Assembly: GCF_000178855.1 (NCBI RefSeq)
Contig: NZ_ADVG01000003.1
Coordinates: forward strand, 186,001-250,000
DNA: 64,000 nucleotides
Direction of reading: 5' to 3'
From: Ktedonobacter racemifer DSM 44963
GTDB taxonomy: Bacteria; Chloroflexota; Ktedonobacteria; Ktedonobacterales; Ktedonobacteraceae
Shown: in pieces, positions 49,693-59,430 of the stretch
Layout of the letters: each line of letters starts with the position of its first letter
Numbering within the stretch: the first letter of the stretch is position 1
Program-made: the position numbers and the translations under genes
The notes under the pieces: model-generated
Seen by the model: the letters and a program-made list of their open reading frames with translations, nothing else
Database searches by the model: none
What the model was told of the DNA's origin: nothing

Positions 49693-52461
49693 CTATTCTC
49701 CAGAAGTGGGTCCGTTGTAGTTGCTCGCGACCTGCACATCATCGAAGTAGAGCGTCGTCTGGGCGTTGCTATACATCATAATGCGCTGGAAGGGATTGCC
49801 TGTGGAGAGATTCTGGTCAATGCTACCCTGAGATGCTCCATTTAACCAGACCTGGGCGTGCCCCGCCTGGTCCTGGAAGTCCTGGATCTCCAGGCTATAC
49901 CAGGTGTTGGCATTGACCGAGTTATTGAGCGTCGAGATGCTATAGACCTGATTCGATGCCCCCCAGAAGTAGATGTCGAAGGCGTGCGTGACATTGTCGT
50001 AGTCAACCTCCCAGATTGAGCCATTATTCTGGTTGCGCCCAATCGCCACGATACTGCCGTAGGTAGTGCTTGCCAGGCGTACATAGAAGCGCGTGTAGGT
50101 ATGTGCTTGGGCCGAGGAAAGCGGCGCATACAGGTAGGCATACTGGTTACTGCCATTGGTAATGGCCGCGGCCTTCGTTCCGCTATGGACCTGGCTCGAC
50201 TCAACCGTTATGCTTCCAGAGCCATCGCTATTGGGTAGCGACCAAAGGCTCGTATTTCCACCCTCAAAACCATCGCTAAAGTAGATCGTGGAGTTGACGC
50301 CCGTCCCGGTCAGGGCAATCGCGTAAGGGCTTCCCGCCGCGCTATCGTTCACGGTTAGGGTCGCGCTCCGACTCCCCAGCCCGGCCGGTGTAAAGGTGAC
50401 ATTGATCGTACAGGAGGCATTGGGGGCCAGCGTACTTGAACTGGCGGGACAGCTATTACTCTGCGTATAATCGCTAGCATTTGTGCCACTGATGCCAATG
50501 TTATTGATCGTCAGAGCAGCGGTTCCGTTATTGGTCAGGGTAATCTGTTTTGCCCCGCTGGCAATGCTGAGATTCTGCGTTCCAAAGTCCAGACTCGTGG
50601 GACTCAGGCTGCTCCCTGGCGCGGGCACAACGCCAGCTCCCGTCAGTGCGGTCGTGTGCGGGCTCCCGCTGGCATCGTCATTGATGGTCAGCGTCGCGCT
50701 ACTATTCCCCTGCGCGCTCGGCTGGTAAGTGACACTAATGGTACAGGAAGAGTGCGCCGCCAGGGTACTCGGGCTTATGGGGCAGGTATTGCTCTGGCTA
50801 AAGTCGCTCGCGCTACCACCCGTAATACCAATGCTATTAATCGTCAAGGCGCTGCTGCCATTGTTGATCAGCGTCAGACTCTGTGGGCTGCTAGCGGTAT
50901 TGACGTTCTGGTTGCCAAAGTTGATGCTTCCAGGATTCAGGCTCACTCCCGGAGGGGCGGCACTGATGAAATTATTAAGCAGGTTAGCAGTCATCTGCTG
51001 AATGCCCGCGTTGGCGTAGGTATTGCCCTGGGAATTATCCAGGCCGAGGCTCCATTGGATGGTTCCTGAGGCAAAGACGCGTGCCCCGCTGGGAGCCGTG
51101 TAGATCGTCGTGTCAGCATGTGAATTGCCCGTACCACAGCAGGCATTTACTGGCGAGGAGCCCAGCACGGTCAGGCCTGGTGGGGTTGCGCCGTTATCAA
51201 ACACCCTGTCATACTCGTAGCCAATGATGCCTGGAACCTTGCTACCATCAGTAAAGCCCGTGCCGGCATAAATCCAGTGCGAGGTATTTTTGGCCACAAA
51301 GGTATAGTCCTGGTAGACCTGCTGCTCATACATCACGCCCGCCATGCCGTTCTCCGGGCGATTAATATGTGGATCACGCCAGAGGTCGGTAAGCACAGAG
51401 TTATCCACATTAAACATGGGATCTGGTCCCGGCGGCGTGTTAAATTGGGCGAAGTCTTTATACCCCACCTCGATCCGATTGGCGACACCTTTGCTATCGG
51501 ACTCCAGACGAATCTGCCAGTAGGAGGTATTCGCGCCAAAGAAGCCAACATTCACGCCCGCCTTGATGGCATTCTCGACATTGTCGCGCATCGACTTGGT
51601 CCAGTACTCATCATGCCCAACCGAGAGGAAGGCCTTGTGATTGGTCAGGGGGTTGGTATTGGCGGCGGTATCGATATCCGTGGTATAGGTCAGGTCATAG
51701 CCACGCGACTCCGCCCAGCGCACGAACTTATACTCCCAAAAGAAGTAGTGGCCCGCGCCATTGCTATCGCCAGGACGGAAGGGACGGTTAAACGAAACCT
51801 TCGAGGCATGTGCTCCACTAAAGATCGATCTATTGGTCTCATTATTATAGAGTCCGGTCCCTCCCCAGGTATTATACGCCTGATAGGTTGTTACACTCGT
51901 CTGGAAGACGATATCCTCGTGCCCGCCATCGTCACGCACCACAAAGAAGATGAAGCTTGACTTATTCGTCGAGGTGGTCAGTTTCGCCAGGTAGACCCCC
52001 GTCACCCAGTCAGATGGGATATTCAGCGTGGTCGTCTTTGTCCAGTTACAATCAATCAGGCCAGTTTTGGGATCAGGATTAGGCATTGGCTGATGCACGC
52101 CGGTAAAACTGCCCAGCGAAGTCACCTTACGCGCGCCTATTCCCCCATACCAACCCGTGCGAAAGACATCAATGCTAAAGCTGGGCGCGGTCGTTGTAAC
52201 ATACAAGTCCAACGAGTCGCCATGATTAACACTAATTTTCGAGCCATAACCAGAAATCAGATCATACTGCAAATCAGAGGCAAAATCATTCCAGCCATCG
52301 GTTCCCGGTTTGCTATTCTCGATCTGGATCGCGTTCTGTGTCGCATGCCTCGCCCCAACCACCAGTCTTGCGGTCACATAGATGACTGGTAGCGCGGCCA
52401 CTATCAAGAGACATACAAGAATGATACGCATTGGGCGCCATCGAGACATCAACTTTTTCAT
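49693..52461 (-). CDS. Secreted multidomain protein: DMFase-like domain, two Ig-like domains, lectin-like C terminus
   Basis: A 922-residue exported protein. The start at 52461 has GGGAG/CAGGG upstream; RIILVCLLIVAALPVIYVTARLV is the signal anchor. Residues about 50-530 resemble the C-terminal domain of the N,N-dimethylformamidase large subunit (GWYGGIGARKV, FQTSVTTYQAYNTWGGTGLY, HKAFLSVGHDEYWTKSMRDN). Two choice-of-anchor D / ASPM-SPD-2-Hydin type Ig-like repeats follow (SINFGNQNVNTASSPQSLTL, SLDFGTQNLSIASGAKQITL), each with a SxTxxCTI motif. The end (about 200 residues) is a concanavalin A-like sandwich (YTRFYVRLASTTYGSIVAIG). It is probably a surface or matrix protein; enzymatic activity is not shown. 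Confidence 0.82.
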   Translation of the reverse strand: MKKLMSRWRPMRIILVCLLIVAALPVIYVTARLVVGARHATQNAIQIENSKPGTDGWNDFASDLQYDLISGYGSKISVNHGDSLDLYVTTTAPSFSIDVFRTGWYGGIGARKVTSLGSFTGVHQPMPNPDPKTGLIDCNWTKTTTLNIPSDWVTGVYLAKLTTSTNKSSFIFFVVRDDGGHEDIVFQTSVTTYQAYNTWGGTGLYNNETNRSIFSGAHASKVSFNRPFRPGDSNGAGHYFFWEYKFVRWAESRGYDLTYTTDIDTAANTNPLTNHKAFLSVGHDEYWTKSMRDNVENAIKAGVNVGFFGANTSYWQIRLESDSKGVANRIEVGYKDFAQFNTPPGPDPMFNVDNSVLTDLWRDPHINRPENGMAGVMYEQQVYQDYTFVAKNTSHWIYAGTGFTDGSKVPGIIGYEYDRVFDNGATPPGLTVLGSSPVNACCGTGNSHADTTIYTAPSGARVFASGTIQWSLGLDNSQGNTYANAGIQQMTANLLNNFISAAPPGVSLNPGSINFGNQNVNTASSPQSLTLINNGSSALTINSIGITGGSASDFSQSNTCPISPSTLAAHSSCTISVTYQPSAQGNSSATLTINDDASGSPHTTALTGAGVVPAPGSSLSPTSLDFGTQNLSIASGAKQITLTNNGTAALTINNIGISGTNASDYTQSNSCPASSSTLAPNASCTINVTFTPAGLGSRSATLTVNDSAAGSPYAIALTGTGVNSTIYFSDGFEGGNTSLWSLPNSDGSGSITVESSQVHSGTKAAAITNGSNQYAYLYAPLSSAQAHTYTRFYVRLASTTYGSIVAIGRNQNNGSIWEVDYDNVTHAFDIYFWGASNQVYSISTLNNSVNANTWYSLEIQDFQDQAGHAQVWLNGASQGSIDQNLSTGNPFQRIMMYSNAQTTLYFDDVQVASNYNGPTSGE

Positions 52462-52887
52462 CACCCTGCTCCCAATTTCTCTCAAGCCACGCTCGAGATA
52501 AAATTCTTCTGCCACAAAATGGACGTGTGGGCAGTAAATCAACCCACTTCAACCCACTTACAACTCTAGCGATTACATGTGTTTACCTTGTAGCGAGAAT
52601 GATGGTGAATCGGTGGAGACGGGCAACAAAAAATGGATATCAAGTATATACATTCTCAGTCAAAAAGCTCCTGACCGAGGCTGTAAAGCTCCTACATCAC
52701 ACTAGCAATAAAACTACCGCTGTCACTAAAAGCATAATTGACAAAAACCCACTTTTTATCACAGAGGAGACCATGACTTTCGACACAGCATGAAATGTGT
52801 CTTTCCATCCTTCCTCCCGGCATACGCTTGAGGCTATACTTCTCTCGATCCCTACAACTGGGTAGATAAATACAAGGAGAGCAATAC
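52462..52887. other. Intergenic region between divergent genes
   Basis: 425 bp with no recognised gene. It includes a repeat AACCCACTTCAACCCACTT near 52541 and AT-rich stretches, consistent with promoters for the flanking genes. Confidence 0.4.
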
Positions 52888-53313
52888 ATGGCATCCACGA
52901 TCTCGCACAAACAAGTAGCTTCACGCAAGCTCCTCTGGGTCGGTCCACTGACGCTTATCGTCGCGGCCCTTGTGAATAGCCTTATCCGTACGTTAGCCGT
53001 CGCCTTCCTCGGGGTTCCCGAGAGCTTTGCAAGCTTGCAGTTACCCTCAGTCATAGGTAGCACCATTTTCTTTGTGCTGCTGGCTCTGCTGGCCTTTGCA
53101 CTGGTCAGTCGCTTTGCGCGACGACCCATTCAGTTCTACCGCGTTCTGGCGCTTATCGCTCTGTGTTTCTCGTTGCTCACGCCCATCATGGCCCTGACCG
53201 GCCTCTTCCCCGCTCCCGGCATGAACCTGCCCATCTTCTGGACCATGCTGGCCATGCATATCATTACCGCCGCCATCGTCGTGGGACTGCTAACCACCCT
53301 GACGCGCAAATAG
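52888..53313 (+). CDS. DUF6069-type membrane protein
   Basis: A 141-residue protein with four membrane segments: LWVGPLTLIVAALVNSLIR, STIFFVLLALLAFALVSRF, VLALIALCFSLLTPIMALTG and FWTMLAMHIITAAIVVGLLT. The pattern, with HIITAAIVV in the last segment, matches DUF6069 proteins, which are common in actinobacteria and Ktedonobacteria and have no assigned role. AAGGAG precedes the ATG. An imperfect hairpin follows at 53318-53384. Confidence 0.8.
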   Translation: MASTISHKQVASRKLLWVGPLTLIVAALVNSLIRTLAVAFLGVPESFASLQLPSVIGSTIFFVLLALLAFALVSRFARRPIQFYRVLALIALCFSLLTPIMALTGLFPAPGMNLPIFWTMLAMHIITAAIVVGLLTTLTRK

Positions 53314-53317
53314 GGGA

Positions 53318-53384
53318 GGCCTGCTACAGGCGTACGCGGCTACTCGGTTGGGGTACCAGTAGTCGCGTACGCCTGTAACGGGCC
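53318..53384 (+). terminator. Imperfect hairpin with GCGTACGC arms
   Basis: GGCC at 53318-53321 pairs with 53381-53384 and TACAGGCGTACGCG pairs with CGCGTACGCCTGTA; a few mismatches interrupt the stem. It follows the DUF6069 stop. Confidence 0.6.
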
Positions 53385-53421
53385 GTCAAATCAGTCCTCC
53401 CACATAGCTCAAGGTTTCCCT

Positions 53422-53910
53422 TCATTGCTGTAGCGCGGTGACTTCGAGGAAGCGAGCGCAGCATAGCAACGTTGCAACGCGGCCCTCATCTGTCATCCTG
53501 GCCAGCGTCGAAGCTTTACTGGTCATGGCATATGCGGCGAGCGTCCGAATACGGCTCGGCGAAACGTTCCCCAGATTGAGAGCAGAGGCTTCAAACTGGC
53601 GAATCTCTTCCAGTCAAGTGAGGGCAGCGGACATGGTTCTAGAACTGGCGTAGCTGGGCGCACGACGTAAGCGTTCCAGTGTGGTCAGCCGTGTATCCCC
53701 TCTCCCTGAGAGTTCCAGGAGACGATCAAAGCGAGATCGATGCTCTGGCCTAACGGCTGTACTCAAACGCTGCCATACTTGTTCAACGACCCATTCTCGG
53801 ATGCGTGAGTCGCTCAGATGAAAATAGCGTGCCAATTGCTCGGATGATGGCTATCCAGTATAACGTCCGTTGCGTTGTTTCCTTTCGTCCGTGAGAAAAT
53901 CAACTGGCAT
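53422..53910 (-). pseudogene. N-terminal fragment of a Tn3-family transposase (DUF4158)
   Basis: One frame of 163 codons with two in-frame stops (TAG at codon 20, TGA at codon 99). Starting MPVDFLTDERKQRNGRY it continues ARYFHLSDSRIREWVVEQVW, FDRLLELSGRGDTRLTTLER and NLGNVSPSRIRTLAAYAMTS, which is the N-terminal DUF4158 domain of Tn3 transposases. The catalytic part is missing, and no Tn3 terminal repeats are seen. It is a relic. Confidence 0.8.
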
Positions 53911-53929
53911 GGGGATACGTCCTTTTCTA

Positions 53930-54033
53930 GTGCTGCATTCATCAAATACGATATAACAAAAACACGGAGAAATTCACCTGAGTTGGCTCCATTGGCGTAT
54001 CCTTTTTGTTACCGGATTTAACGAACGCAGCAC
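53930..54033. mobile_element. MITE-like element with IS630-type ends
   Basis: 104 bp bounded by GTGCTGCATTC... and its imperfect complement ...GAACGCAGCAC, with TA on each side (53928-53929 and 54034-54035). It has no coding capacity and its ends resemble those of the IS630 element that follows directly. Confidence 0.75.
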
Positions 54034-54035
54034 TA

Positions 54036-55249
54036 GTGCTCAGTTCGTTAAATGCGGTGAGAAAAGAGCCGCCGATAGTGGCGACGAGTCTTGGGAGGCC
54101 GTCCCCAAACCCAGGGCTTGGCACGAGCGTTGAGTTGCGCGGTCGCCACGCGCCTGGCCAGATCAATCTCGCTCGGGTTGGCAAAGCTCTGGCCGGCGAA
54201 GGTATCGCGGCGGAAGAGCCGCCACCAGCCTTCTTGCAGGTTGAGCCAACAGGCTCCTTTCGGGATGAAGACGTGCTGGAGACGTGGATGCTCTGCCAGC
54301 CAGGTGCGGGTTTCCAGGCTGTTGTGGCTGCTCAGATTATCTGTGATAATGAAAATGTCGCCCGTCGGATTGTCGGCTTCGATCAGCTTGAGCAGCTCGA
54401 TGTAATTCGTCGAGTTGCGCGCGGGCGCACAGCGGGTGAGTTCTTTGCCATCGCGCACACGCAACTCCCCGTAGATCCAGGTTTTCTCCAGTCCCCGGCT
54501 GTACTCCAGAGGCGCTTTGATCCGGTGCCCATTCGGCGACCAGCCAGGTGCTGGGGGAAAGCTCCGAGGTAAGACCGGCCCCAATTCGTCGGTACAGATG
54601 GTCGTCGAGCCTGCGGGTGGGTCGGTGTAGTGGCTGACGACCGCTACCCTTTTGGGACGAACTCTTTCTCATCGCTGGTCCCCCAACTGTGGGTGTGACG
54701 CCACTGCACCCCTTCGCGCAGCAAGATCGTACGGATCTGGCTGCGTTTCACGGCAATCCCGGCTTCCTTGGCTGCCTGGGCCAGTGCATCCAGGCTCCAC
54801 TGCGCGGCTTTTTGCTCCTCCCTGGCCTCCAGGCTTCCGTCAGTGTACCTGACCAACCGCCCGGGAGGCGGCTGCTTGGCCAGGGCAATGATCCGGCTGT
54901 CATCTTCTGTCGTCAAGCGACGAGGACGGCCGGCTTTGGGTCGATCACCCAGCCCCTCAATCCCCTCTGTCTCAAAGCGATGCAACCGACGGCGCACGGT
55001 CTGCGCGTCACAGTGCAGGGCCTGCGCAATGGCTTCCACGCGTTCTCCATCCCAGCTGCGCACGACCATCTGTGCATGCAGGATCCAATCCGCTGGTCCA
55101 TGCCGGCTGGCGGCCAGTTTGCGCACTCGCCTCTCTTCGCGTTCATCTTGCGCTGCTCGCGCTCGCAGGATCTTCGGCATCTCTCGCGCTCCTTTCTCTT
55201 TTCCACCTTCCTCTCTTCTGATTCTATCACCACTTCACGAACGGAGCAC
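54036..55249 (-). mobile_element. IS630-family element (1.2 kb)
   Basis: Left end GTGCTCAGTTCGTTAAAT and right end the near-complement of GTGCTCCGTTCGTGAAGT; TA flanks at 54034-54035 and 55250-55251. It holds a transposase in two frames. Confidence 0.85.
54048..55180 (-). CDS. IS630-family transposase, -1 frame junction at 54650
   Basis: The first frame (55180-54644) has the helix-turn-helix part: VRSWDGERVEAIAQALHCDA and RRRLHRFETEGIEGLGDRPK. It ends in EFVPKG-stop. A -1 shift at the CCAAAAGGG just before the stop continues KRVAVVSHYTDPPAGSTTIC and the DDE half (54584-54048 frame): D in DIFIITDNLSSHNS and the last acidic region around PKGACWLNLQEGWWRLF. The first catalytic D is in STTICTDELGP. 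Either a programmed shift or a single mutation could explain it. If programmed, the transposase could still be active. Confidence 0.75.
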
Positions 55250-55325
55250 TAGAGCGCTGTTCATAACCATTGATCTACTAGATAACTGACAGCATCATGT
55301 TATTCGTTTATCGTTAGCCACTCGA

Positions 55326-55772
55326 TCATTGCGCTTTGGGGCCCACACGCCCCAAGATCACCGATGTGCTGACTTCCCCCAGCTCCCCAAAATTTTTGAC
55401 TATTTGCCCCAAATGCTCCACCGATCTCACCGCTATGATGAGTACGTACGAATCCTCCCCAGTAATCTGATAACCCTCGCGTACTTCCGGTGTCTGTTCC
55501 GCTAACGCTGCCACCCGCTGGCAATGCTCTTTGTCAGCTGCGATACGCAAAATGGCCTGCACGCCAAGCCCTACTTTGGTCGCATCTATAGCCGCATGAT
55601 ACCCTGTCACTACCCCCGTATCTTCTAGCTTCCGCACCCGCTCAGCAACTGCCGACAGCGATAAATGCACCTTGCGACCAAGAGCAGCAAAGGACAAACG
55701 CGCATCCTTTTCCAGGAGACGCACAATCTCTCGGTCAATCTGATCCAACTCACCCCTCGATTCTTTCGGCAT
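55326..55772 (-). CDS. Lrp/AsnC-family transcriptional regulator
   Basis: A 148-residue regulator. The N-terminal winged helix is DQIDREIVRLLEKDARLSFA and HLSLSAVAERVRKLEDTGVV; the RAM ligand-binding half follows with VREGYQITGEDSYVLIIAVR, including the G-x-x-D-Y motif that binds amino acids. It differs from the Lrp-type protein at 13.3-13.8 kb. It is divergent from the LLM oxidoreductase gene at 55892, which it may regulate. GGGAAAAG precedes the ATG. Confidence 0.92.
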   Translation of the reverse strand: MPKESRGELDQIDREIVRLLEKDARLSFAALGRKVHLSLSAVAERVRKLEDTGVVTGYHAAIDATKVGLGVQAILRIAADKEHCQRVAALAEQTPEVREGYQITGEDSYVLIIAVRSVEHLGQIVKNFGELGEVSTSVILGRVGPKAQ

Positions 55773-55891
55773 CGCTCGCTTTTCCCTTTGTTTCTCCGCT
55801 TAAACTCTGCAAATACCAGTGATTATATGCCAGATTTTCCCCTGCCACAAGCTATACTTGCTCTATCACAGCAAACAAAGAAAGGCATCCT

Positions 55892-56881
55892 ATGCATATC
55901 CCGACCGTATCTCAGACCCATCCAGATTCAAAGTCGCGTGCGCTCCGTGAGCGCCTTGGTCTCTTGACCTATCAGACGCCTCCCGCTGAAGCCCTGGCAA
56001 CGATAGTAGCTGCTGAAGCCGCTAGCGTACATCAGGTTTGGCGCACTCAGGGGACGCCGCTCTGGAACTCGCTCACGGTGCTCGCCGCTGCAGCCACCCA
56101 CACCACAACCATCTGTTTGGGAACAGCCATCATGCCGACCTACGCGCACCATCCCGTTGCCCTGGCTCAGCAGGCTCTTGCCCTGGCCAGCTTTGCGCCA
56201 AACCGTTTGCGTCTGGGCATCGGTCCTGGCAATCGCCAACCCATCGAGTCAAGCTACGGACTCACTCCGTCCAGACCCCTTGCTCATCTGCGCGAATACC
56301 TGACGATTTTGCGGGCCGCACTCTGGACTGGTCATGTTGAGCATCACGGCTCTTTCTACCACACCCAGGCGACGCTCCCGGAAAGCGCCCAGGTGCCCAT
56401 CCTCATCTCTGCCTTGCGTGAAAAAGCTTTTGCTCTCGCGGGTGAGCTCGCCGATGGCGCGATTGCCTGGGTTTGTCCACCGAAGTATTTGCTGCACACA
56501 GCCCTGCCGACTATGCGAGCAAGCGCGGAACGCGCTGGGCGCCCCACGCCTCCTCTGATAGCTCAAGTCTTCGTCGTGCTTGACTCTGATCCTCAGTCTG
56601 TCCGAAGCGCCTTTCGAGCCCAATTTGACCATGGCCGTTTTTATGGTAACCAGCCCGAGTATGCCGCCATGTTCACTGCCGCTGGCTTTCCCGTTTCCCC
56701 CGATGGCTCCTGGTCCGACGACCTCATCGACACCCTGGTCATTTCCGGCAACGAGGCCACGATTGCCTCTCGTCTCGCCGAACTGCTCTCCTTCGGCCTC
56801 GACGAACTGCTCATCATGCCCCTCCAAAGCTCCGACCCCACCAATCTCCCTCGCCTCACTCACCTCATCGGACGGTTGTAA
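55892..56881 (+). CDS. LLM-class oxidoreductase (flavin/F420-type)
   Basis: A 329-residue protein with the luciferase-like monooxygenase barrel: GLLTYQTPPAEALATIVAAE, ATHTTTICLGTAIMPTYAHH, HPVALAQQALALASFAPNRL, RLGIGPGNRQPIESSYG and EYLTILRAALWTGHVEHHGS are the family's motifs in order. FGLDELLIMPLQ ends the barrel. It resembles F420-dependent LLM enzymes of actinobacteria and Chloroflexota; the cofactor (FMN or F420) and substrate are not certain. The likely control gene is the divergent Lrp. Confidence 0.88.
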   Translation: MHIPTVSQTHPDSKSRALRERLGLLTYQTPPAEALATIVAAEAASVHQVWRTQGTPLWNSLTVLAAAATHTTTICLGTAIMPTYAHHPVALAQQALALASFAPNRLRLGIGPGNRQPIESSYGLTPSRPLAHLREYLTILRAALWTGHVEHHGSFYHTQATLPESAQVPILISALREKAFALAGELADGAIAWVCPPKYLLHTALPTMRASAERAGRPTPPLIAQVFVVLDSDPQSVRSAFRAQFDHGRFYGNQPEYAAMFTAAGFPVSPDGSWSDDLIDTLVISGNEATIASRLAELLSFGLDELLIMPLQSSDPTNLPRLTHLIGRL

Positions 56882-56962
56882 GCTGGGCATTCCAATGGGC
56901 TAATGAGGAAGGGAGCATGACGAGAGCGCTGCTCAACGGTTTATGGGTGATACACTGTGGGC

Positions 56963-57516
56963 ATGAAGCCATACTCACAAGATTTGCGGCAACGAGTGCT
57001 GCGAGCCGTCGATGCTGGACAGCGCTAGGCCGAGGTTGCCAAGACGTTCATGGTGTCGGTAGCGACGATCAAACGCTATCTCAAACAACGACGAGAGACT
57101 GGTCATGTGGTGCCAAAAACGATTCCAGGTCGGCCTGCGGTGAAAGGAGCCGTATTGCAGGTCCACTTGAGAGCGCAGTTAGAAGCCCATCCCGATGCGA
57201 GGCGAGAAGAGCATTGCCGACTGTTCCAAGCAGCGCATGGCATCACGGTTAGTCCTGCCAGTATCAGCCGCGCCCGGGCCGCTTTGGGCTGGACGCGAAA
57301 AAAAAGACGTTCGCGGCAAGCGAGCAGAATGAAGCAGCTTGCGCGGCCTGGCGTGGGCAAGCGAGTCACTTGCCCACGCAGGATTTGGTGGTTGTGGATG
57401 AGACAGGCTCCCAGATCAATATGACCCCTCGATATGCTTATGCGCCTCGAGGCGAGCGTGCAGTCGGCAAAATTACCCGCAACTACGGGGCGAACATGAC
57501 CTTGATCGCTCGATGA
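56963..57516 (+). pseudogene. IS630-family transposase fragment
   Basis: Frame MKPYSQDLRQRVLRAVDAGQ has a TAG at codon 22, continues AEVAKTFMVSVATIKRYLKQ, PGRPAVKGAVLQVHLRAQLE and GITVSPASISRARAALGWTR, then shifts frame near 57340 to EQNEAACAAWRGQASHLPTQ and DLVVVDETGSQINMTPRYAY. It stops at 57514-57516 after NYGANMTLIAR, at the middle of the DDE domain. The rest is absent. The type is different from the IS630 at 54-55 kb. Confidence 0.8.
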
Positions 57517-57623
57517 ATGGGAGAATGGCCTTCAAAGATGCCTATCTGAACGTCAATGACGAGTAATGCTGTTTCTCTGCTCAAATGAGTCACTTCTTTA
57601 AACCATCAGGAGAGTATCAGGTA

Positions 57624-59315
57624 TTAGTCCCCTTCTTGCTCCTCTGGATCTGCCAGGACAGCGCCCGTATTTGCTGATGTGACAAGCGCTGCATAGCGAC
57701 GTAGCCAGGAGCTTTTCACCGGCCTTTTGCGCAGGCGAACTTCCGACAGGCGTTGTGCTATCTCTTCTGCCGTGAGATCGACCTGGAGGTGATGCTCGAT
57801 CAGATCGATGGAAATGCGATCTCCATCCACCAACGCGGCAAGAGGTCCGCCCGCTGCCGCTTCTGGTGAAATATGACCAATGCACATCCCGCGTGTCGCA
57901 CCAGAGAAACGCCCATCGGTGATGAGGGCGACCTGCTCCCCCAGTCCCATCCCCATCAGATTGGCCGTAGGAGCCAGCATCTCCTGCATTCCAGGCCCTC
58001 CCCGTGGTCCTTCGTAGCGAATCACCACGACATCACCGGGCTCGACCTCTCGATTGAGAATACCCGCACTTGCCTCTTCCTGTGAATTGTAGATACGCGC
58101 CGGGCCGCTATGCCGAAGCATGGAAGGCGCAACCGCTCCGACCTTCACCACCGCTCCACTGGGTGCGAGATTACCGAAGAGGATCGCCAGACTTCCTCGC
58201 TCGCTATACGGCTGTTCTATCGTGTGGATGACATTTCCATCCTGAATGCTTGCTTCGGCGATATTTTCACCCAGGGTTTTGAGCGTGACGGTGGGGCGAT
58301 CCAGGTGCAGGACGCCAGGCTTGCGTGAGAGCTCTTTGAGGATCGCGCTGACGCCGCCTGCGCGGTCAACATCTTCCATGTGCCACTGACCAGCGGGGCT
58401 GACCTTACACAGATGGGGTGTGCGCTCGGCAATGAGGTTGATACGCGCAAGTGCGTAGTTGATCCCCCCTTCGTGAGCCAGAGCCAGGGTATGCAGCACG
58501 GTATTGCTTGACCCCCCCATTGCCATATCCAGCGCAAAAGCGTTATCGATGCTTTCCTCGTTGACTATCTGGCGTGGAGTAAGCTGAGCTTCTATCAAGG
58601 CGAGAATCTGCTGCCCGGCTGCGTGCGCCAGCGCTTTGCGCTCCTGCGAGTTCGCCAGGCGCGAACCGTTGCCGGGGAGTGCCAGTCCAAGTGCTTCCAT
58701 CAGGCAGTTCATCGAGTTGGCGGTAAACATGCCTGAGCAGGAACCGCACGAGGGACAGCCCTTGCGTTCAAGTTCGTCTAATTGTTGCTCATCAATCACC
58801 CCGGCCTTATAGGCCCCGACCCCTTCAAAAATGCTGGCGAGATCGACGCTGCGCCCATCAGCCAGTTTGCCTGCCGCCATTGGACCTCCACTGACGAAAA
58901 TGGTGGGAATATCCAGGCGCATGGCAGCCATCAACATGCCGGGCACGATTTTATCGCAATTGGGAATACAGACCATGCCATCAAAGCGATGGGCTTCCAC
59001 CATGGTCTCAATACAATCAGCAATCAGCTCACGGCTCGGAAGCGAATACTTCATGCCAATATGGCCCATGGCAATGCCATCATCGACCCCAATGGTATTG
59101 AACTCGAACGGGACGCCTCCCGCAGCGCGGATGGCTTCTTTCACCAGTTTTCCAAAGGCTTGTAAGTGAACATGTCCAGGAACGATATCAACATAGGAAT
59201 TGCAGACAGCGATAAACGGCTTGCGAAAATCGTGCTCGCTGACCACCCCGGTTGCCCGGAGAAGACCCCGGTGAGGTGCACGCTCAAAGCCGAGCTTAAT
59301 CTGATCTGAACGCAT
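57624..59315 (-). CDS. ilvD: Dihydroxy-acid dehydratase
   Basis: A 563-residue IlvD, the Fe-S enzyme that makes 2-oxo acids for valine, leucine and isoleucine (and pantothenate) synthesis. The cluster cysteines are in CNSYVDIVPGH, VCIPNCDKIVPGML and GCPSCGSCSGMFTANSMNCL. The C-terminal half has LITDGRFSGATRGMCIGHIS and the catalytic Ser region. GGAG lies five nt before the ATG at 59315. The N-terminal extension up to 59549 has no homology and no ribosome binding site. It is divergent from a LysR gene, and no other ilv or leu gene is in the window. Confidence 0.95.
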   Translation of the reverse strand: MRSDQIKLGFERAPHRGLLRATGVVSEHDFRKPFIAVCNSYVDIVPGHVHLQAFGKLVKEAIRAAGGVPFEFNTIGVDDGIAMGHIGMKYSLPSRELIADCIETMVEAHRFDGMVCIPNCDKIVPGMLMAAMRLDIPTIFVSGGPMAAGKLADGRSVDLASIFEGVGAYKAGVIDEQQLDELERKGCPSCGSCSGMFTANSMNCLMEALGLALPGNGSRLANSQERKALAHAAGQQILALIEAQLTPRQIVNEESIDNAFALDMAMGGSSNTVLHTLALAHEGGINYALARINLIAERTPHLCKVSPAGQWHMEDVDRAGGVSAILKELSRKPGVLHLDRPTVTLKTLGENIAEASIQDGNVIHTIEQPYSERGSLAILFGNLAPSGAVVKVGAVAPSMLRHSGPARIYNSQEEASAGILNREVEPGDVVVIRYEGPRGGPGMQEMLAPTANLMGMGLGEQVALITDGRFSGATRGMCIGHISPEAAAGGPLAALVDGDRISIDLIEHHLQVDLTAEEIAQRLSEVRLRKRPVKSSWLRRYAALVTSANTGAVLADPEEQEGD

Positions 59316-59430
59316 CATGTCTCCTTCTTGTAGCAGCACATTCGACGTCCTGTTTGCCAGTCGGTTCGTCTCTCTCCTCTCCCAGGAGCGACAGGTTCCC
59401 GTTGCCTCCTGGCAACCGTCGTCTTTTTTG

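Noticed and set aside
54006..54572. 188-residue plus-strand frame inside the IS630 element
   Set aside because: The opposite strand carries the DDE transposase with recognisable motifs; this frame is its shadow.
57873..58085. Short plus-strand frames within ilvD
   Set aside because: They are antisense to a well-conserved enzyme and have no start signals.
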